From the NCBI GenBank assembly GCA_022732315.1, contig JAIJUV010000008.1:1-39339 (forward strand): a stretch of 39,339 bases of DNA, in the 5' to 3' direction. Made by a program: the position numbers and the translations under genes. Source of the DNA: Prevotella sp. Lineage in GTDB: Bacteria > Bacteroidota > Bacteroidia > Bacteroidales > Bacteroidaceae. Positions 15,852 to 23,590 of this stretch are shown here, piece after piece; within the stretch, counting starts at the first letter, position 1, and every line of letters starts with the position of its first letter. The notes under the pieces are model-generated. The model saw nothing but the letters and a program-made list of their open reading frames with translations, had not been told where the DNA came from and did no database searches.

Positions 15852-16991
15852 TTAGCCGTTTTTTTGCTTATTTTCTTCAATTTTATCTGGAATCAGCGGT
15901 TTTTTAGCCATTTCTTCCTCATATTGCGGCTTTTCTCGCGTTACGTATCGCTGCCAGTAGGCAATGAGGAGCGTGGTGAGAGGAAGTGCTACAATCAGAC
16001 CGATGAAGCCCAATAAGGCACCCCAAACGGAAAGACTCAAGAGCAGGATGGCTGGGTTCAGTCCCATCGCCTTGCCCATAATCTTAGGCGTTACCACCAT
16101 ATCTGTGATTACCTGAACCACACAGAATACCAGGAATGCCAATCCGAAGACTACCCAGAAGTTCTGTCCTGTATCCGCCGCCTTCAGCATGGCGAGGAAC
16201 GCCGTAGGGATGAGGGCGAAGGTATGAAGATAAGGTACCAGATTCATGATGCCTATCAGAATGCCCAAACCTATCGCCATCGGGAAACCGATGATGGTGA
16301 AACCGATGCAGAACATGATGCCCATGCAGAGCGACACCATGCCCTGACCTCGGATATAGTTGTTCAGCTCCCTTTCCACATCTTTCATCAGTGCATGCCA
16401 GAACGGGCGGTTCTTCTTCGGGAAGATGCGCACCCAGTTAGCTGTCAGCGTCTCGTAATCGAGCAGGATGAAGAACATATATAATAAGGTAATCATCGAG
16501 GCAACGATACTCATGATAATGGTAGCCGTCTGACTCACCACCGAGAAAACCTTCGGCATCGTGGACTTAAGGGCATCGCTGAAGTCCTTGCTCTTCAGGA
16601 AATGCTCGATGATGGACTGGTTGGCCTGCAGCCATTCCTTGATGAGAGCCGTCAGGTTGTTGGTGTGGGTAGTCTGGTGCACCCATTTGGTCAGGACGAT
16701 TCCCAGCTTGTCAAACTGGTCAATCATTGGTGGGATAATGAGCCAGATAACTCCGCCCACGATGGCTATTGCAGCACCCATTGCCAGAAGAATGGAAAGG
16801 GCACGCACCTTGACATGGAGTTTATTCTCGATGAACTTCACGACGGGGTAGAGCAGGTAAGCGAAAAACCATGCTATAAAGAAAGGAAGCAGTACATCAC
16901 TCAGATAATTGATGATGTATAGTACCGCTAGTACGAGGACGACGATACCCGCCCAACGTATGAACTTATCGAATGTAATCTCCTTGCTCAT
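15852..16991 (-). CDS. AI-2E family membrane transporter
   Basis: Inner-membrane protein of the AI-2 exporter superfamily (PF01594; includes TqsA and YdiK), whose substrates range from autoinducer-2 to ions. The 379 residues show eight predicted helices: two N-terminal (AGIVVLVLAVLYIINYL, LLPFFIAWFFAYLLYPVV), a third (LSILLAMGAAIAIVGGVIWLI), a long soluble stretch (about 85-150), then the C-terminal bundle with GQGMVSLCMGIMFCIGFTIIGFP, GILIGIMNLVPYLHT and MDxVVTPKIMG-like DMVVTPKIMGKAMGLNP. The tail is charged. It sits 13 bp after tdk and is probably co-transcribed. The substrate cannot be inferred; nothing here indicates quorum sensing. Confidence 0.9.
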   Translation of the reverse strand: MSKEITFDKFIRWAGIVVLVLAVLYIINYLSDVLLPFFIAWFFAYLLYPVVKFIENKLHVKVRALSILLAMGAAIAIVGGVIWLIIPPMIDQFDKLGIVLTKWVHQTTHTNNLTALIKEWLQANQSIIEHFLKSKDFSDALKSTMPKVFSVVSQTATIIMSIVASMITLLYMFFILLDYETLTANWVRIFPKKNRPFWHALMKDVERELNNYIRGQGMVSLCMGIMFCIGFTIIGFPMAIGLGILIGIMNLVPYLHTFALIPTAFLAMLKAADTGQNFWVVFGLAFLVFCVVQVITDMVVTPKIMGKAMGLNPAILLLSLSVWGALLGFIGLIVALPLTTLLIAYWQRYVTREKPQYEEEMAKKPLIPDKIEENKQKNG

Positions 16992-17004
16992 ATCTTCTCA
17001 CTTC

Positions 17005-17586
17005 TTATAATTCATTATGGATAGCCTTCTGGTAGCAGTCGCGGCAGAGTGGCTCATATTCGTCCTTCTCGCCGAGAAGCACACGCTTGTCGTTTTTTAC
17101 CAGTCGATGGCTTACGTATGCCAGGGCACCGCACTTCACGCAGATGGCATGCACCTTGGTCACCTCGTCGGCGATGGCACAGGGTGCCGGAATCGGACCG
17201 AAGGGAACTCCCTTGAAATCCATGTCGAGACCCGCCACGATGACGCGTACGCCACGGTTGGCGAGTTCGTTGCAGACCTCCACCAAGCCATTGTCCAGGA
17301 ACTGGGCTTCGTCGATACCGACCACGTCGATGTCGGAAGCCAACAAGAGTATCGATCCAGAAGATTCAATCGGAGTCGACCGGATGGAGTTCTGGTCGTG
17401 GCTCACTACATTGTCTTCGGAGTAACGAGTGTCTATCGCCGGCTTGAAGATTTCCACCTTCTGTTTGGCGAAGCTAGCTCGCTTCATTCTTCGGATTAAT
17501 TCTTCGGTTTTTCCGGAGAACATCGATCCGCACACCACTTCAATTCTGCCGGGACGGTGTGCCTCCCCATATAGTAATTCTGTCAT
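17005..17586 (-). CDS. tdk: Thymidine kinase (type II)
   Basis: Salvage enzyme that phosphorylates thymidine to dTMP in the cytosol. The 193 residues match tetrameric TK1-type kinases: P-loop GSMFSGKT at 20-27, the Walker B-like [11 protein letters not shown], the lasso/zinc cysteines CVKCGALA and CRDC, and the [13 protein letters not shown] substrate loop. ATG 17586 gives the expected N-terminus. It is divergent from rsmI. A TAATTTTG element (17602-17595) ends nine bases upstream, with a second, better-spaced TATCTTTG (17631-17624). Confidence 0.97.
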   Translation of the reverse strand: MTELLYGEAHRPGRIEVVCGSMFSGKTEELIRRMKRASFAKQKVEIFKPAIDTRYSEDNVVSHDQNSIRSTPIESSGSILLLASDIDVVGIDEAQFLDNGLVEVCNELANRGVRVIVAGLDMDFKGVPFGPIPAPCAIADEVTKVHAICVKCGALAYVSHRLVKNDKRVLLGEKDEYEPLCRDCYQKAIHNEL

Positions 17587-17594
17587 TTCGGGGG

Positions 17595-17631
17595 CAAAAT
17601 TACTAATAAGGTTTTAAAAAATGCAAAGATA
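17595..17631 (-). promoter_or_regulatory. Candidate promoter elements for tdk
   Basis: On the minus strand TATCTTTG lies at 17631-17624, with TTTC 19 bp further upstream, and would give a leader of about 30 nt. Alternatively its TTTG serves as the -33 element for TAATTTTG (17602-17595) at 21 bp, which would make tdk almost leaderless. Sequence alone cannot separate the two. Confidence 0.5.
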
Positions 17632-17642
17632 CGCAGTTTTTT

Positions 17643-17673
17643 TTTGCTATGAAAGATTAATTAACTACATTTG
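17643..17673 (+). promoter_or_regulatory. Promoter of rsmI, very close to its start codon
   Basis: TTTG at 17643-17646 and TACATTTG at 17666-17673 have 19 bp between them, a full consensus match. Transcription should start near 17679, only a few bases before the rsmI ATG at 17683, implying an almost leaderless mRNA. Confidence 0.78.
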
Positions 17674-17682
17674 TACCCACTT

Positions 17683-18426
17683 ATGGGCATATTATATATC
17701 GTACCGACTCCAGTGGGCAACATGGAGGACATGACAATGCGAGCCATCAGGGTTCTGAAAGAAGCTGATTTGGTGCTCGCGGAGGACACTCGCACATCGA
17801 GCGTCCTGCTCAAGCATTTCGATATTCGAAATCGCTTAGTGGCGCATCATAAGTTTAATGAGCATGGCACGTCGTCGGGCATCGTAGAGCGATTGAAGGC
17901 TGGCGAAACCATCGCATTGATCAGTGATGCGGGAACCCCAGGCATCAGCGATCCGGGTTTCTACCTGGCTCGCGAGGCGGCTAAGGCGGGCATCACCGTG
18001 CAGACCCTTCCGGGGCCTACGGCGTGCATCCCTGCCATCGTGTCGTCGGGATTGCCTTGTGACAGATTCTGCTTCGAGGGATTCATTCCGCAGAAGAAGG
18101 GGCGACAGACCTATCTGGAGTCTCTGAAAGATGAGGTGCGCACCATGATTTTCTATGAGTCACCTTATCGGGTGGTGAAAACGCTGCAGCAGTTTGCCGA
18201 AGTGTTCGGCGAAGACCGTCAGGTGAGCTGCTGTAGGGAAATCTCGAAGTTGCACGAGGAGAGCGTTCGCGGAACGCTTGCCGAAGTGATTGCACATTTC
18301 GAGGAGACTGAGCCTAGGGGCGAGTTCGTTATCGTCCTGGCTGGCAAGGACCCGAAGCAACTGAAAGAAGAATTGAAAGAAAAGCGACGCGAAGAAAGAA
18401 AAAACAGAAAAAACAGAGAAGAATAA
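17683..18426 (+). CDS. rsmI: 16S rRNA 2'-O-ribose C1402 methyltransferase RsmI
   Basis: Methylates the ribose of C1402 in the 16S rRNA decoding centre using SAM. From ATG 17683 the 247 residues show the tetrapyrrole-methylase fold: N-terminal GILYIVPTPVGNMEDMTMRAI, AEDTRTSSVLLKHF, LISDAGTPGISDPGFYLAREA (SAM loop), LPGPTACIPAIVSSGLP, FEGFIPQKKGRQ and FYESPYRV. The C-terminus is a Lys/Arg/Glu-rich tail from repeated AGAAAAAAC-type DNA. A TTG four codons upstream lies inside the -7 promoter element and cannot be the start. The coiled-coil lipoprotein gene follows after 62 bp. Confidence 0.96.
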   Translation: MGILYIVPTPVGNMEDMTMRAIRVLKEADLVLAEDTRTSSVLLKHFDIRNRLVAHHKFNEHGTSSGIVERLKAGETIALISDAGTPGISDPGFYLAREAAKAGITVQTLPGPTACIPAIVSSGLPCDRFCFEGFIPQKKGRQTYLESLKDEVRTMIFYESPYRVVKTLQQFAEVFGEDRQVSCCREISKLHEESVRGTLAEVIAHFEETEPRGEFVIVLAGKDPKQLKEELKEKRREERKNRKNREE

Positions 18427-18488
18427 AATTTTCTGCTCTTTTCTTCGTTATGTTATTATTAATCATAAATTAATAAAAGGTAAAGATT

Positions 18489-19337
18489 ATGAAAAAGCTA
18501 TTAATGATGGCATGCCTTGCAGCCTTGGTATTAACTGGTTGTAAGGATGGTAAGACTACCGCAGGTATTGGTGCTGCTCAGAATGATTCTCTCAACAGTA
18601 TCATTGCTCAGAAAGACAGCGAGTTGAACGACTTGATGGGTACTATCAACGAGATTGAGGATGGTCTCAACCAGATTAATGAGGCCGAGAATCGCGTTAC
18701 CCTTCTGAAGAATGGTGAGGGCGCTAGCAAAAAGCAGAAGCTCACGGAGGATGTACAGTTCATCGCTACACGCATGAAGCAGAACAAGGAGCTGATTGCC
18801 AAGTTGCAGAAGCAGATGGCTAACAGCTCTATCAAGTCGGAGCAGCTCCAGAAGACTATCGCCAACCTCACTAAGCAGTTGGAGGAAAAGGAGAAGCAGC
18901 TTCAGGCTCTCCGTGAGGAATTGGACAGCAAGGATATCCACATCGCTGCGCTCGATGAGACTATCAATAACCTGAACACCAAGTCAAATCGCCTGGCTAG
19001 CGAAAGCAGCAAGAAGAGCGAGGTGATCAATGCTCAGGACAAGCAGATCAACACTGCATGGTATGTGTTCGGCACCAAGAAGGAGCTGAAAAACCAGCAT
19101 ATCCTGGAGGGTAACAAGGTGATGACCGGTAATTTCAACAAGAATTACTTCACCAAGATAGATATACGCGACCTCTCTGAGATCAAGCTCTACTCTAAGA
19201 ATGTCAAGGTGCTCACCACTCATCCATCAAGCACCTATACATTGGTTCGTGATGCTAACAAGCAGTATACTCTTCGCATCACCAACCCTCAGATCTTCTG
19301 GAGCACCAGCAAGTATCTTGTTGTACTCGTGAAGTAG
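18489..19337 (+). CDS. Coiled-coil lipoprotein, possibly Cbp1-like collagen-binding adhesin family
   Basis: The protein has 282 residues: a signal ending in lipobox LTGC (Cys18), a long Glu/Lys/Gln-rich coiled coil at about residues 30-190 (heptads such as LTKQLEEKEKQLQALREELD), then a C-terminal domain starting at TAWYVFGTKKELKNQ and ending ITNPQIFWSTSKYLVVLVK. This layout is widespread in Bacteroides and Prevotella. I recall such proteins being annotated as Cbp1-family collagen-binding glycoproteins after a B. fragilis protein, but that function is not visible in the sequence. It probably sits in the envelope. A 22-bp tandem duplication follows its stop codon. Confidence 0.75.
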   Translation: MKKLLMMACLAALVLTGCKDGKTTAGIGAAQNDSLNSIIAQKDSELNDLMGTINEIEDGLNQINEAENRVTLLKNGEGASKKQKLTEDVQFIATRMKQNKELIAKLQKQMANSSIKSEQLQKTIANLTKQLEEKEKQLQALREELDSKDIHIAALDETINNLNTKSNRLASESSKKSEVINAQDKQINTAWYVFGTKKELKNQHILEGNKVMTGNFNKNYFTKIDIRDLSEIKLYSKNVKVLTTHPSSTYTLVRDANKQYTLRITNPQIFWSTSKYLVVLVK

Positions 19338-19338
19338 T

Positions 19339-19382
19339 GAACTCTTTTGAAGAGATGAATGAACTCTTTTAAAGAAATGAAT
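19339..19382 (+). repeat. 22-bp tandem duplication just after the lipoprotein stop codon
   Basis: Two adjacent 22-bp units (19339-19360 and 19361-19382), core GAACTCTTTT[G/A]AAGA, match at 20 of 22 positions. The array starts one base after the TAG stop and reaches the tadA stop codon on the other strand. Unit 1 contains a small hairpin (CTCTT/AAGAG). Confidence 0.88.
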
Positions 19383-19828
19383 TATCTCTTTCTCTGAAAG
19401 AAATCCTGCATGAGTGCGCGGCACTCATCTTCCAATACGCCCGATGTAACTGTTGTCTTAGGATGCAGTGCATCGGGCGCATATTTTGTATACCCCCGCT
19501 TCTCGTCGCTGGCACCATAAACTACCCGGCTTATCTGTGCCCATCCCAAGGCTCCGGCACACATCACGCAAGGTTCCACGGTGACATAGAGCGTGCAATC
19601 CTTCAGATACTTTCCGCCCAGCATGTTGGCACCAGAGGTGATAGCCTGCATTTCGGCATGGGCGGTTACATCGGTGAGCATCTCCGTGAGGTTGTGGGCA
19701 CGTGAGATGATTCTGTCCTGACATACGATGACGGCTCCCACGGGAATCTCGTCTTCATCGAATGCTGCCTGTGCCTCCAGCAGGGCACGGCGCATGAATT
19801 CTTCGTCTTTCTTCTGATTGTCTACCAT
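19382..19828 (-). CDS. tadA: tRNA-specific adenosine deaminase TadA
   Basis: Zinc enzyme that converts A34 to inosine in the tRNA-Arg(ACG) anticodon. The 148 residues show the cytidine-deaminase fold with H57-A-E59 (zinc ligand and proton-shuttling Glu) and P86-C87-V-M-C90 (the other two zinc ligands), plus IPVGAVIV near the N-terminus and the C-terminal EDECRALMQDFFQRKR. It is a single gene, divergent from yraN, with overlapping promoter regions between them. Confidence 0.95.
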   Translation of the reverse strand: MVDNQKKDEEFMRRALLEAQAAFDEDEIPVGAVIVCQDRIISRAHNLTEMLTDVTAHAEMQAITSGANMLGGKYLKDCTLYVTVEPCVMCAGALGWAQISRVVYGASDEKRGYTKYAPDALHPKTTVTSGVLEDECRALMQDFFQRKR

Positions 19829-19866
19829 ATTGCTATTCTTTATGATTTCTCTTTTCCTTTTTTGTG

Positions 19867-19915
19867 CAAAAATACATAAAAAACTTTGATGGGTGAAAGA
19901 AAAGTGTTATTTTTG
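19867..19915. promoter_or_regulatory. Back-to-back promoters for tadA (minus) and yraN (plus)
   Basis: Plus strand: TTTG 19885-19888, 19 bp, TATTTTTG 19908-19915, a full match for yraN with a leader of about 60 nt. Minus strand: TATTTTTG at 19874-19867, with TTTC 20 bp upstream (19898-19895), for tadA. The two polymerase footprints would overlap. Confidence 0.68.
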
Positions 19916-19981
19916 CATGGTAATAGTGCCTTTTGGGCGGAAAATGATGTCGCCAGGGGCTAAACTTAAGAAAAATAACCG

Positions 19982-20359
19982 ATGGCAGAGCATAATGAAT
20001 TGGGAAAATGGGGAGAAGATGAAGCGGTGCTTTATCTGGAAGACCAGGGGTACGTGATTGTCGACCGTGACTGGAAGATAGGGCGGCGTGACCTCGACAT
20101 TCTTGCCTATACTCCCGATGGCAACACGCTGGTGGTTGTAGAGGTGAAGACCCGCACCGGCGAGGAATACCAGCAGCCCGAAGAGGCTGTTACCCGGGGC
20201 AAGATGAGGAATCTTGCCATAGCAGCCAATGCTTATGTCAAGGAATGCCAGGTGGACAAAGAACTGCGCTTTGATGTCATCTCCATCGTGGGGTGCGCTC
20301 ATCAGGTGAAGAGTCTCCAGCATCTGAAGGATGCCTTCAATCCCATGCTGATACTTTAA
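19982..20359 (+). CDS. yraN: YraN/UPF0102 family nuclease-fold protein
   Basis: Member of the UPF0102 family (PF02021) with a restriction-endonuclease-like fold; no activity has been firmly assigned. The 125 residues are the normal length and show GKWGEDEAVLYLEDQGY, then the PD-(D/E)xK-type pattern D39...E54-V-K56 within RRDLDILAY and VVVEVKTRTG. ATG 19982 has a consensus promoter at 19885-19915. The stop codon lies inside a 20-bp-period direct repeat, and birA follows about 64 bp downstream. Confidence 0.9.
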   Translation: MAEHNELGKWGEDEAVLYLEDQGYVIVDRDWKIGRRDLDILAYTPDGNTLVVVEVKTRTGEEYQQPEEAVTRGKMRNLAIAANAYVKECQVDKELRFDVISIVGCAHQVKSLQHLKDAFNPMLIL

Positions 20360-20378
20360 CTCCGATGCTGATACTTTA
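20345..20378 (+). repeat. Tandem duplication across the yraN stop codon
   Basis: ATGCTGATACTTTA occurs at 20345-20358, encoding the last yraN codons up to the stop, and again at 20365-20378 with identical sequence, a period of 20 bp. The second copy is not in an annotated gene. Confidence 0.88.
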
Positions 20379-20423
20379 CTTCGTTCTGCCGGCAAGTACC
20401 TATTATTATTTATTAATGTGAAA

Positions 20424-21161
20424 ATGGAAACAAAGATGATACGAATGCAGGAAGCGGATTCCACGAATACCTTCCTGAAGGGAATGAAAAACTGCGATGA
20501 TGATACGATTGTCGTTGCTGTGGCCGATTATCAGACGGCTGGTAGGGGACAGGGAACTCATACCTGGGAGAGTGAACCGGGCAAGAACCTCCTGTTCAGT
20601 ATGCTGATGACTCCTACCTGGGTGCCTGTGCGCCAGCAGTTCCTGCTTTCAGAGGCCGGAGCCCTTGCCGTGAAGGAGGCACTGGATACCTATACCGACG
20701 GCATCACACTGAAATGGCCGAACGATGTGTATTGGAACGATAAGAAAATCAGTGGTACGCTGATAGAGACTTCCATCGACTCCAAGGGCATCAAGCGTTG
20801 CATCTTCGGCATCGGAGTCAACATCAACCAGATGGAGTTCCATAGCGATGCGCCTAATCCGGTATCCTTGGCTCAGATCCTGGGTCATGAGGTGGATAGG
20901 GATGAAGTGCTCCAGAAGATTATCGAGGCATTCAAGAAGTATTATGAACTGCTTCGTCGTGCCGACTACATGGATGTATCGGGCATCTACCATCTCTCAC
21001 TCTATCGCCGCAAGGGCTTTCATCGCTATGAAGATGCCGATGGAGAGTTCGAGGGTGCCTTCGTAGAGGTGGAAGATGATGGTCATCTGATACTTCACGA
21101 CAAGAAGGGAATGATTCGTTCGTATGCTGTCGGTGAAATTAGATTTTTAGTTAATAGTTAA
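20424..21161 (+). CDS. birA: Biotin-[acetyl-CoA-carboxylase] ligase, single-domain BirA
   Basis: Activates biotin with ATP and attaches it to carboxylase carrier domains. The 245 residues contain only the catalytic and small C-terminal domains. There is DSTN near the N-terminus, AGRGQGTHTWES (biotinyl-AMP loop), LKWPNDVYWNDKKISGTLIE, FGIGVNIN, and a C-terminal SH3-like part. The DNA-binding HTH of E. coli BirA is absent, so it should not act as a repressor. ATG 20424 is chosen over an in-frame GTG two codons upstream. The final codons and TAA lie in a heptad array. Confidence 0.93.
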   Translation: METKMIRMQEADSTNTFLKGMKNCDDDTIVVAVADYQTAGRGQGTHTWESEPGKNLLFSMLMTPTWVPVRQQFLLSEAGALAVKEALDTYTDGITLKWPNDVYWNDKKISGTLIETSIDSKGIKRCIFGIGVNINQMEFHSDAPNPVSLAQILGHEVDRDEVLQKIIEAFKKYYELLRRADYMDVSGIYHLSLYRRKGFHRYEDADGEFEGAFVEVEDDGHLILHDKKGMIRSYAVGEIRFLVNS

Positions 21162-21225
21162 AAGTTAATAGTTTATAGGGCGTAGCCTCCTGTTAACTAT
21201 TAACTGTAAATTGTAAATTATAATA
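21149..21225. repeat. Inverted pair of heptad arrays between birA and pyrH
   Basis: The left array has four heptads (AGTTAAT, AGTTAAA, AGTTAAT, AGTTTAT) at 21149-21176 and contains the birA stop. A 14-bp GC-rich spacer (21177-21190) follows. The right array has five heptads (TGTTAAC, TATTAAC, TGTAAAT twice, TATAATA) at 21191-21225. The arrays are roughly reverse complements, with AGTTAATAG (21163-21171) and CTATTAACT (21196-21204) pairing exactly. The pyrH ATG is 5 bp downstream. Confidence 0.85.
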
Positions 21226-21229
21226 CGTT

Positions 21230-21940
21230 ATGGCAAAGTTTAAAAGAATTCTTTTGAAGTTGAGCGGTGAGAGCCTGATGGGCAAGCAGAGTTTCGGTAT
21301 CGATCCTGAGCGCTTGAGTGATTATGCAAAGCAGATTAAGGAAGTTCACGAGATGGGCGTACAGATTGGTATCGTTATCGGTGGTGGCAACATCTTCCGT
21401 GGTCTGAGCGGAAGCCAGAAGGGTTTCGACCGTGTGAAGGGCGACCAGATGGGTATGTGTGCCACCGTTATCAACTCCCTCGCCTTGAGCAGCGCACTCG
21501 GTGCATTGGGCGTTAAGAACAAGGTGCTCACAGCTATCCGCATGGAACCTATCGGTGAGTTCTACACCAAGTGGAAGGCTATCGAGGCTATGGAGGATGG
21601 CTATATCTGCATCTTCTCTGCCGGTACAGGCAGTCCATACTTCACCACAGATACTGGTTCTTCGCTCCGTGGCATCGAAATCGAGGCAGACGTGATGCTC
21701 AAGGGTACTCGTGTGGATGGTATCTATACAGCCGACCCAGAGAAGGATCCTACTGCTACCAAGTTCAGCGACATCACTTACGATGAGATTTACACCAAGG
21801 GCTTGAAGGTGATGGACCTTACTGCTACTACCATGTGTAAGGAGAACAATCTTCCTATTTACGTATTCAACATGGATATCGTGGGCAACCTGAAGAAGGT
21901 GATGGAAGGTGAGGAGATTGGAACCCTTGTTCACAATTAA
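21230..21940 (+). CDS. pyrH: UMP kinase
   Basis: Phosphorylates UMP to UDP in pyrimidine nucleotide synthesis; hexameric amino-acid-kinase fold in the cytosol. The 236 residues show KRILLKLSGESLMG at the N-terminus (phosphate-binding Lys), IGIVIGGGNIFRG, DQMGMCATVINSLAL, SAGTGSPYFTTDT and GVYTADPEKDP-like GIYTADPEKDPTATKF. Length is normal. It follows birA across a heptad-repeat gap and ends at a strong bidirectional terminator. Confidence 0.97.
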   Translation: MAKFKRILLKLSGESLMGKQSFGIDPERLSDYAKQIKEVHEMGVQIGIVIGGGNIFRGLSGSQKGFDRVKGDQMGMCATVINSLALSSALGALGVKNKVLTAIRMEPIGEFYTKWKAIEAMEDGYICIFSAGTGSPYFTTDTGSSLRGIEIEADVMLKGTRVDGIYTADPEKDPTATKFSDITYDEIYTKGLKVMDLTATTMCKENNLPIYVFNMDIVGNLKKVMEGEEIGTLVHN

Positions 21941-21976
21941 ACAAAAAATCAGTAGAACTGATAGGATATAAAAAAG

Positions 21977-22008
21977 AAAGGCTTGCTACCCAACGGGAGC
22001 AAGCCTTT
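21977..22008. terminator. Bidirectional terminator between pyrH and pssA
   Basis: AAAGGCTTGCT (21977-21987) pairs perfectly with AGCAAGCCTTT (21998-22008) around a 10-nt loop. A-rich and T-rich flanks on the two sides suit termination of both convergent transcripts. Confidence 0.92.
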
Positions 22009-22029
22009 TTTGGCTTATTGCCATAAGCC

Positions 22030-22758
22030 TTATTTATTTCTCTTATACAATAACCAAGAGAGGAGGACATACATCAGGATGATAATCCACCAGCCTTCCA
22101 GGAAGCCTCTGATGCCTTCGGTAGCTACCGACAAGGCAAGAACTGCCACAGCAAAGCCTACGAAACCATACTTCACCTCGTTGCCCTTGAACGACCACTG
22201 CTTGAACTTCAGCGCAAACAGCGGCAATTCGCATACCAGAAGGAAACTGGTGGCGAGAATCATTGCCAGAATGAGGAATACCGACCAGCTCTGGCTGGTA
22301 ATCCAGCTAGGACTGCTCACTACCAGCGAACCCCAGAACAGGGCGTTGGCAGGCGTAGGCACACCGATGAAAGAGGTAGTCTGACGCTCATCCAGGTTGA
22401 ACTTAGCCAATCTCAGTGCCGAGAAAGCGGCGATGATGAAGGCTGCGTAAGGCAACCATGGGCGCAATGGCTCCAGAAACTCAGGATACTCCATGACGAA
22501 GAGCTGAGAGAATACGATGGTGGCTGGAGCTACACCAAAGGTAACATCGTCGGCAAGCGAGTCGAGCTCCTTGCCTATAGGCGATGAAACATGCAGCAAG
22601 CGAGCGCTCATGCCATCGAAAAAGTCGAAAACTGCTCCGATGATAATCCACAACAAAGCCATTTCGGGATTACCGCCGAAGGCGAACGATGTAGCGATGC
22701 AGCCAGAGATGAGGTTGCAGCATGTAATCGTGTTTGGAATATGCTTCTTAATACTCAT
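22030..22758 (-). CDS. pssA: CDP-diacylglycerol-serine O-phosphatidyltransferase
   Basis: Membrane enzyme that makes phosphatidylserine from CDP-diacylglycerol and serine, the first committed step to phosphatidylethanolamine. The 242 residues have several hydrophobic helices and the CDP-alcohol phosphotransferase signature DGMSARLLHVSSPIGKELDSLADD, with both catalytic Asp pairs intact. The N-terminal IPNTITCCNLISGCIA is also typical. It is 4 bp downstream of psd, which makes the next enzyme, so the two form one operon. Confidence 0.95.
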   Translation of the reverse strand: MSIKKHIPNTITCCNLISGCIATSFAFGGNPEMALLWIIIGAVFDFFDGMSARLLHVSSPIGKELDSLADDVTFGVAPATIVFSQLFVMEYPEFLEPLRPWLPYAAFIIAAFSALRLAKFNLDERQTTSFIGVPTPANALFWGSLVVSSPSWITSQSWSVFLILAMILATSFLLVCELPLFALKFKQWSFKGNEVKYGFVGFAVAVLALSVATEGIRGFLEGWWIIILMYVLLSWLLYKRNK

Positions 22759-22762
22759 TTTT

Positions 22763-23455
22763 TTATTTCAATTTTGCTATAATTGTCTGGTCACCTGTGG
22801 TAGCCTGTCCCATCTTGACGCATACTTCTGTGCCGATAGGCAGATACACGTCTACACGAGAACCCAGCTTGATGAAGCCCAGATGCTCGTCGATGTAGCA
22901 CTCCTCGCCCTCCTTGGCGTAGGTAACGATGCGTCGGGCTACGGCACCAGCAATCTGACGGCACAATACATCCACACCTTCAGGGGTAGTGATCATGATG
23001 TCGGCATGCTCATTCTCCTCGCTGGCCTTTGGCAGCCAAGCCTTCATGTACTTACCGTTCTCGTGCTTCACGAACTTCACCTTTCCATCCACCGGGAACC
23101 AGTTGGCATGAACATTCCAGAGGCTCATGAAGATGGAAATCATCAGGCGCCTGTCGTTGAAGTATGGCGCATTGTCTACTTCTTCTATTACCACAATCTT
23201 ACCGTCTGCAGGAGCCACAACGAGCTTCTCGGTATCCTCTACGTTCAGGTAGCGAATAGGGCAGCGGTAGAAATTGAGCACGATGCCATATACCACGCCG
23301 AAGACAACAAGGAATGCCCAGAAGGGAATCTTGCTGTCGAAGGCATACCATAAAATGGCTGCGATGGCTACTAATGCTATACCGCCGTACACCAGCTGAC
23401 CGGTGCCCTCGCGGTGCAATCTTATCTTTTTTAATTTCTTAATTTTCTGTCCCAT
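22763..23455 (-). CDS. psd: Phosphatidylserine decarboxylase proenzyme
   Basis: Converts phosphatidylserine to phosphatidylethanolamine; a pyruvoyl enzyme made by self-cleavage. The 230 residues are of the short type, with two N-terminal hydrophobic segments (about 22-60), [30 protein letters not shown] and the cleavage motif LGS with Ser199 as the future pyruvoyl group. A consensus promoter lies just upstream (23482-23513), divergent from dnaE. Confidence 0.95.
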   Translation of the reverse strand: MGQKIKKLKKIRLHREGTGQLVYGGIALVAIAAILWYAFDSKIPFWAFLVVFGVVYGIVLNFYRCPIRYLNVEDTEKLVVAPADGKIVVIEEVDNAPYFNDRRLMISIFMSLWNVHANWFPVDGKVKFVKHENGKYMKAWLPKASEENEHADIMITTPEGVDVLCRQIAGAVARRIVTYAKEGEECYIDEHLGFIKLGSRVDVYLPIGTEVCVKMGQATTGDQTIIAKLK

Positions 23456-23481
23456 GAGATAGGTTTATGTTTATATCGGTG

Positions 23482-23513
23482 CAAAGGTACGGCATTTTTA
23501 TCACTTTTGCAAA
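23482..23513 (-). promoter_or_regulatory. Promoter of psd-pssA
   Basis: On the minus strand TTTG (23513-23510), 20 bp, TACCTTTG (23489-23482). Full match, with transcription starting near 23476 and a leader of about 20 nt. Confidence 0.82.
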
Positions 23514-23529
23514 TTTTTCTCTCATTTCT

Positions 23530-23561
23530 TTTGGCAATATCAACTTTTAGCAGTAACTTTG
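23530..23561 (+). promoter_or_regulatory. Promoter of dnaE-trxA
   Basis: TTTG (23530-23533), 20 bp, TAACTTTG (23554-23561). Start expected near 23567, which excludes the in-frame TTG at 23507 and supports ATG 23591 for dnaE. Confidence 0.82.
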
Positions 23562-23590
23562 TTGTCAAAATAGGAAATTTAAGGCAGAAA

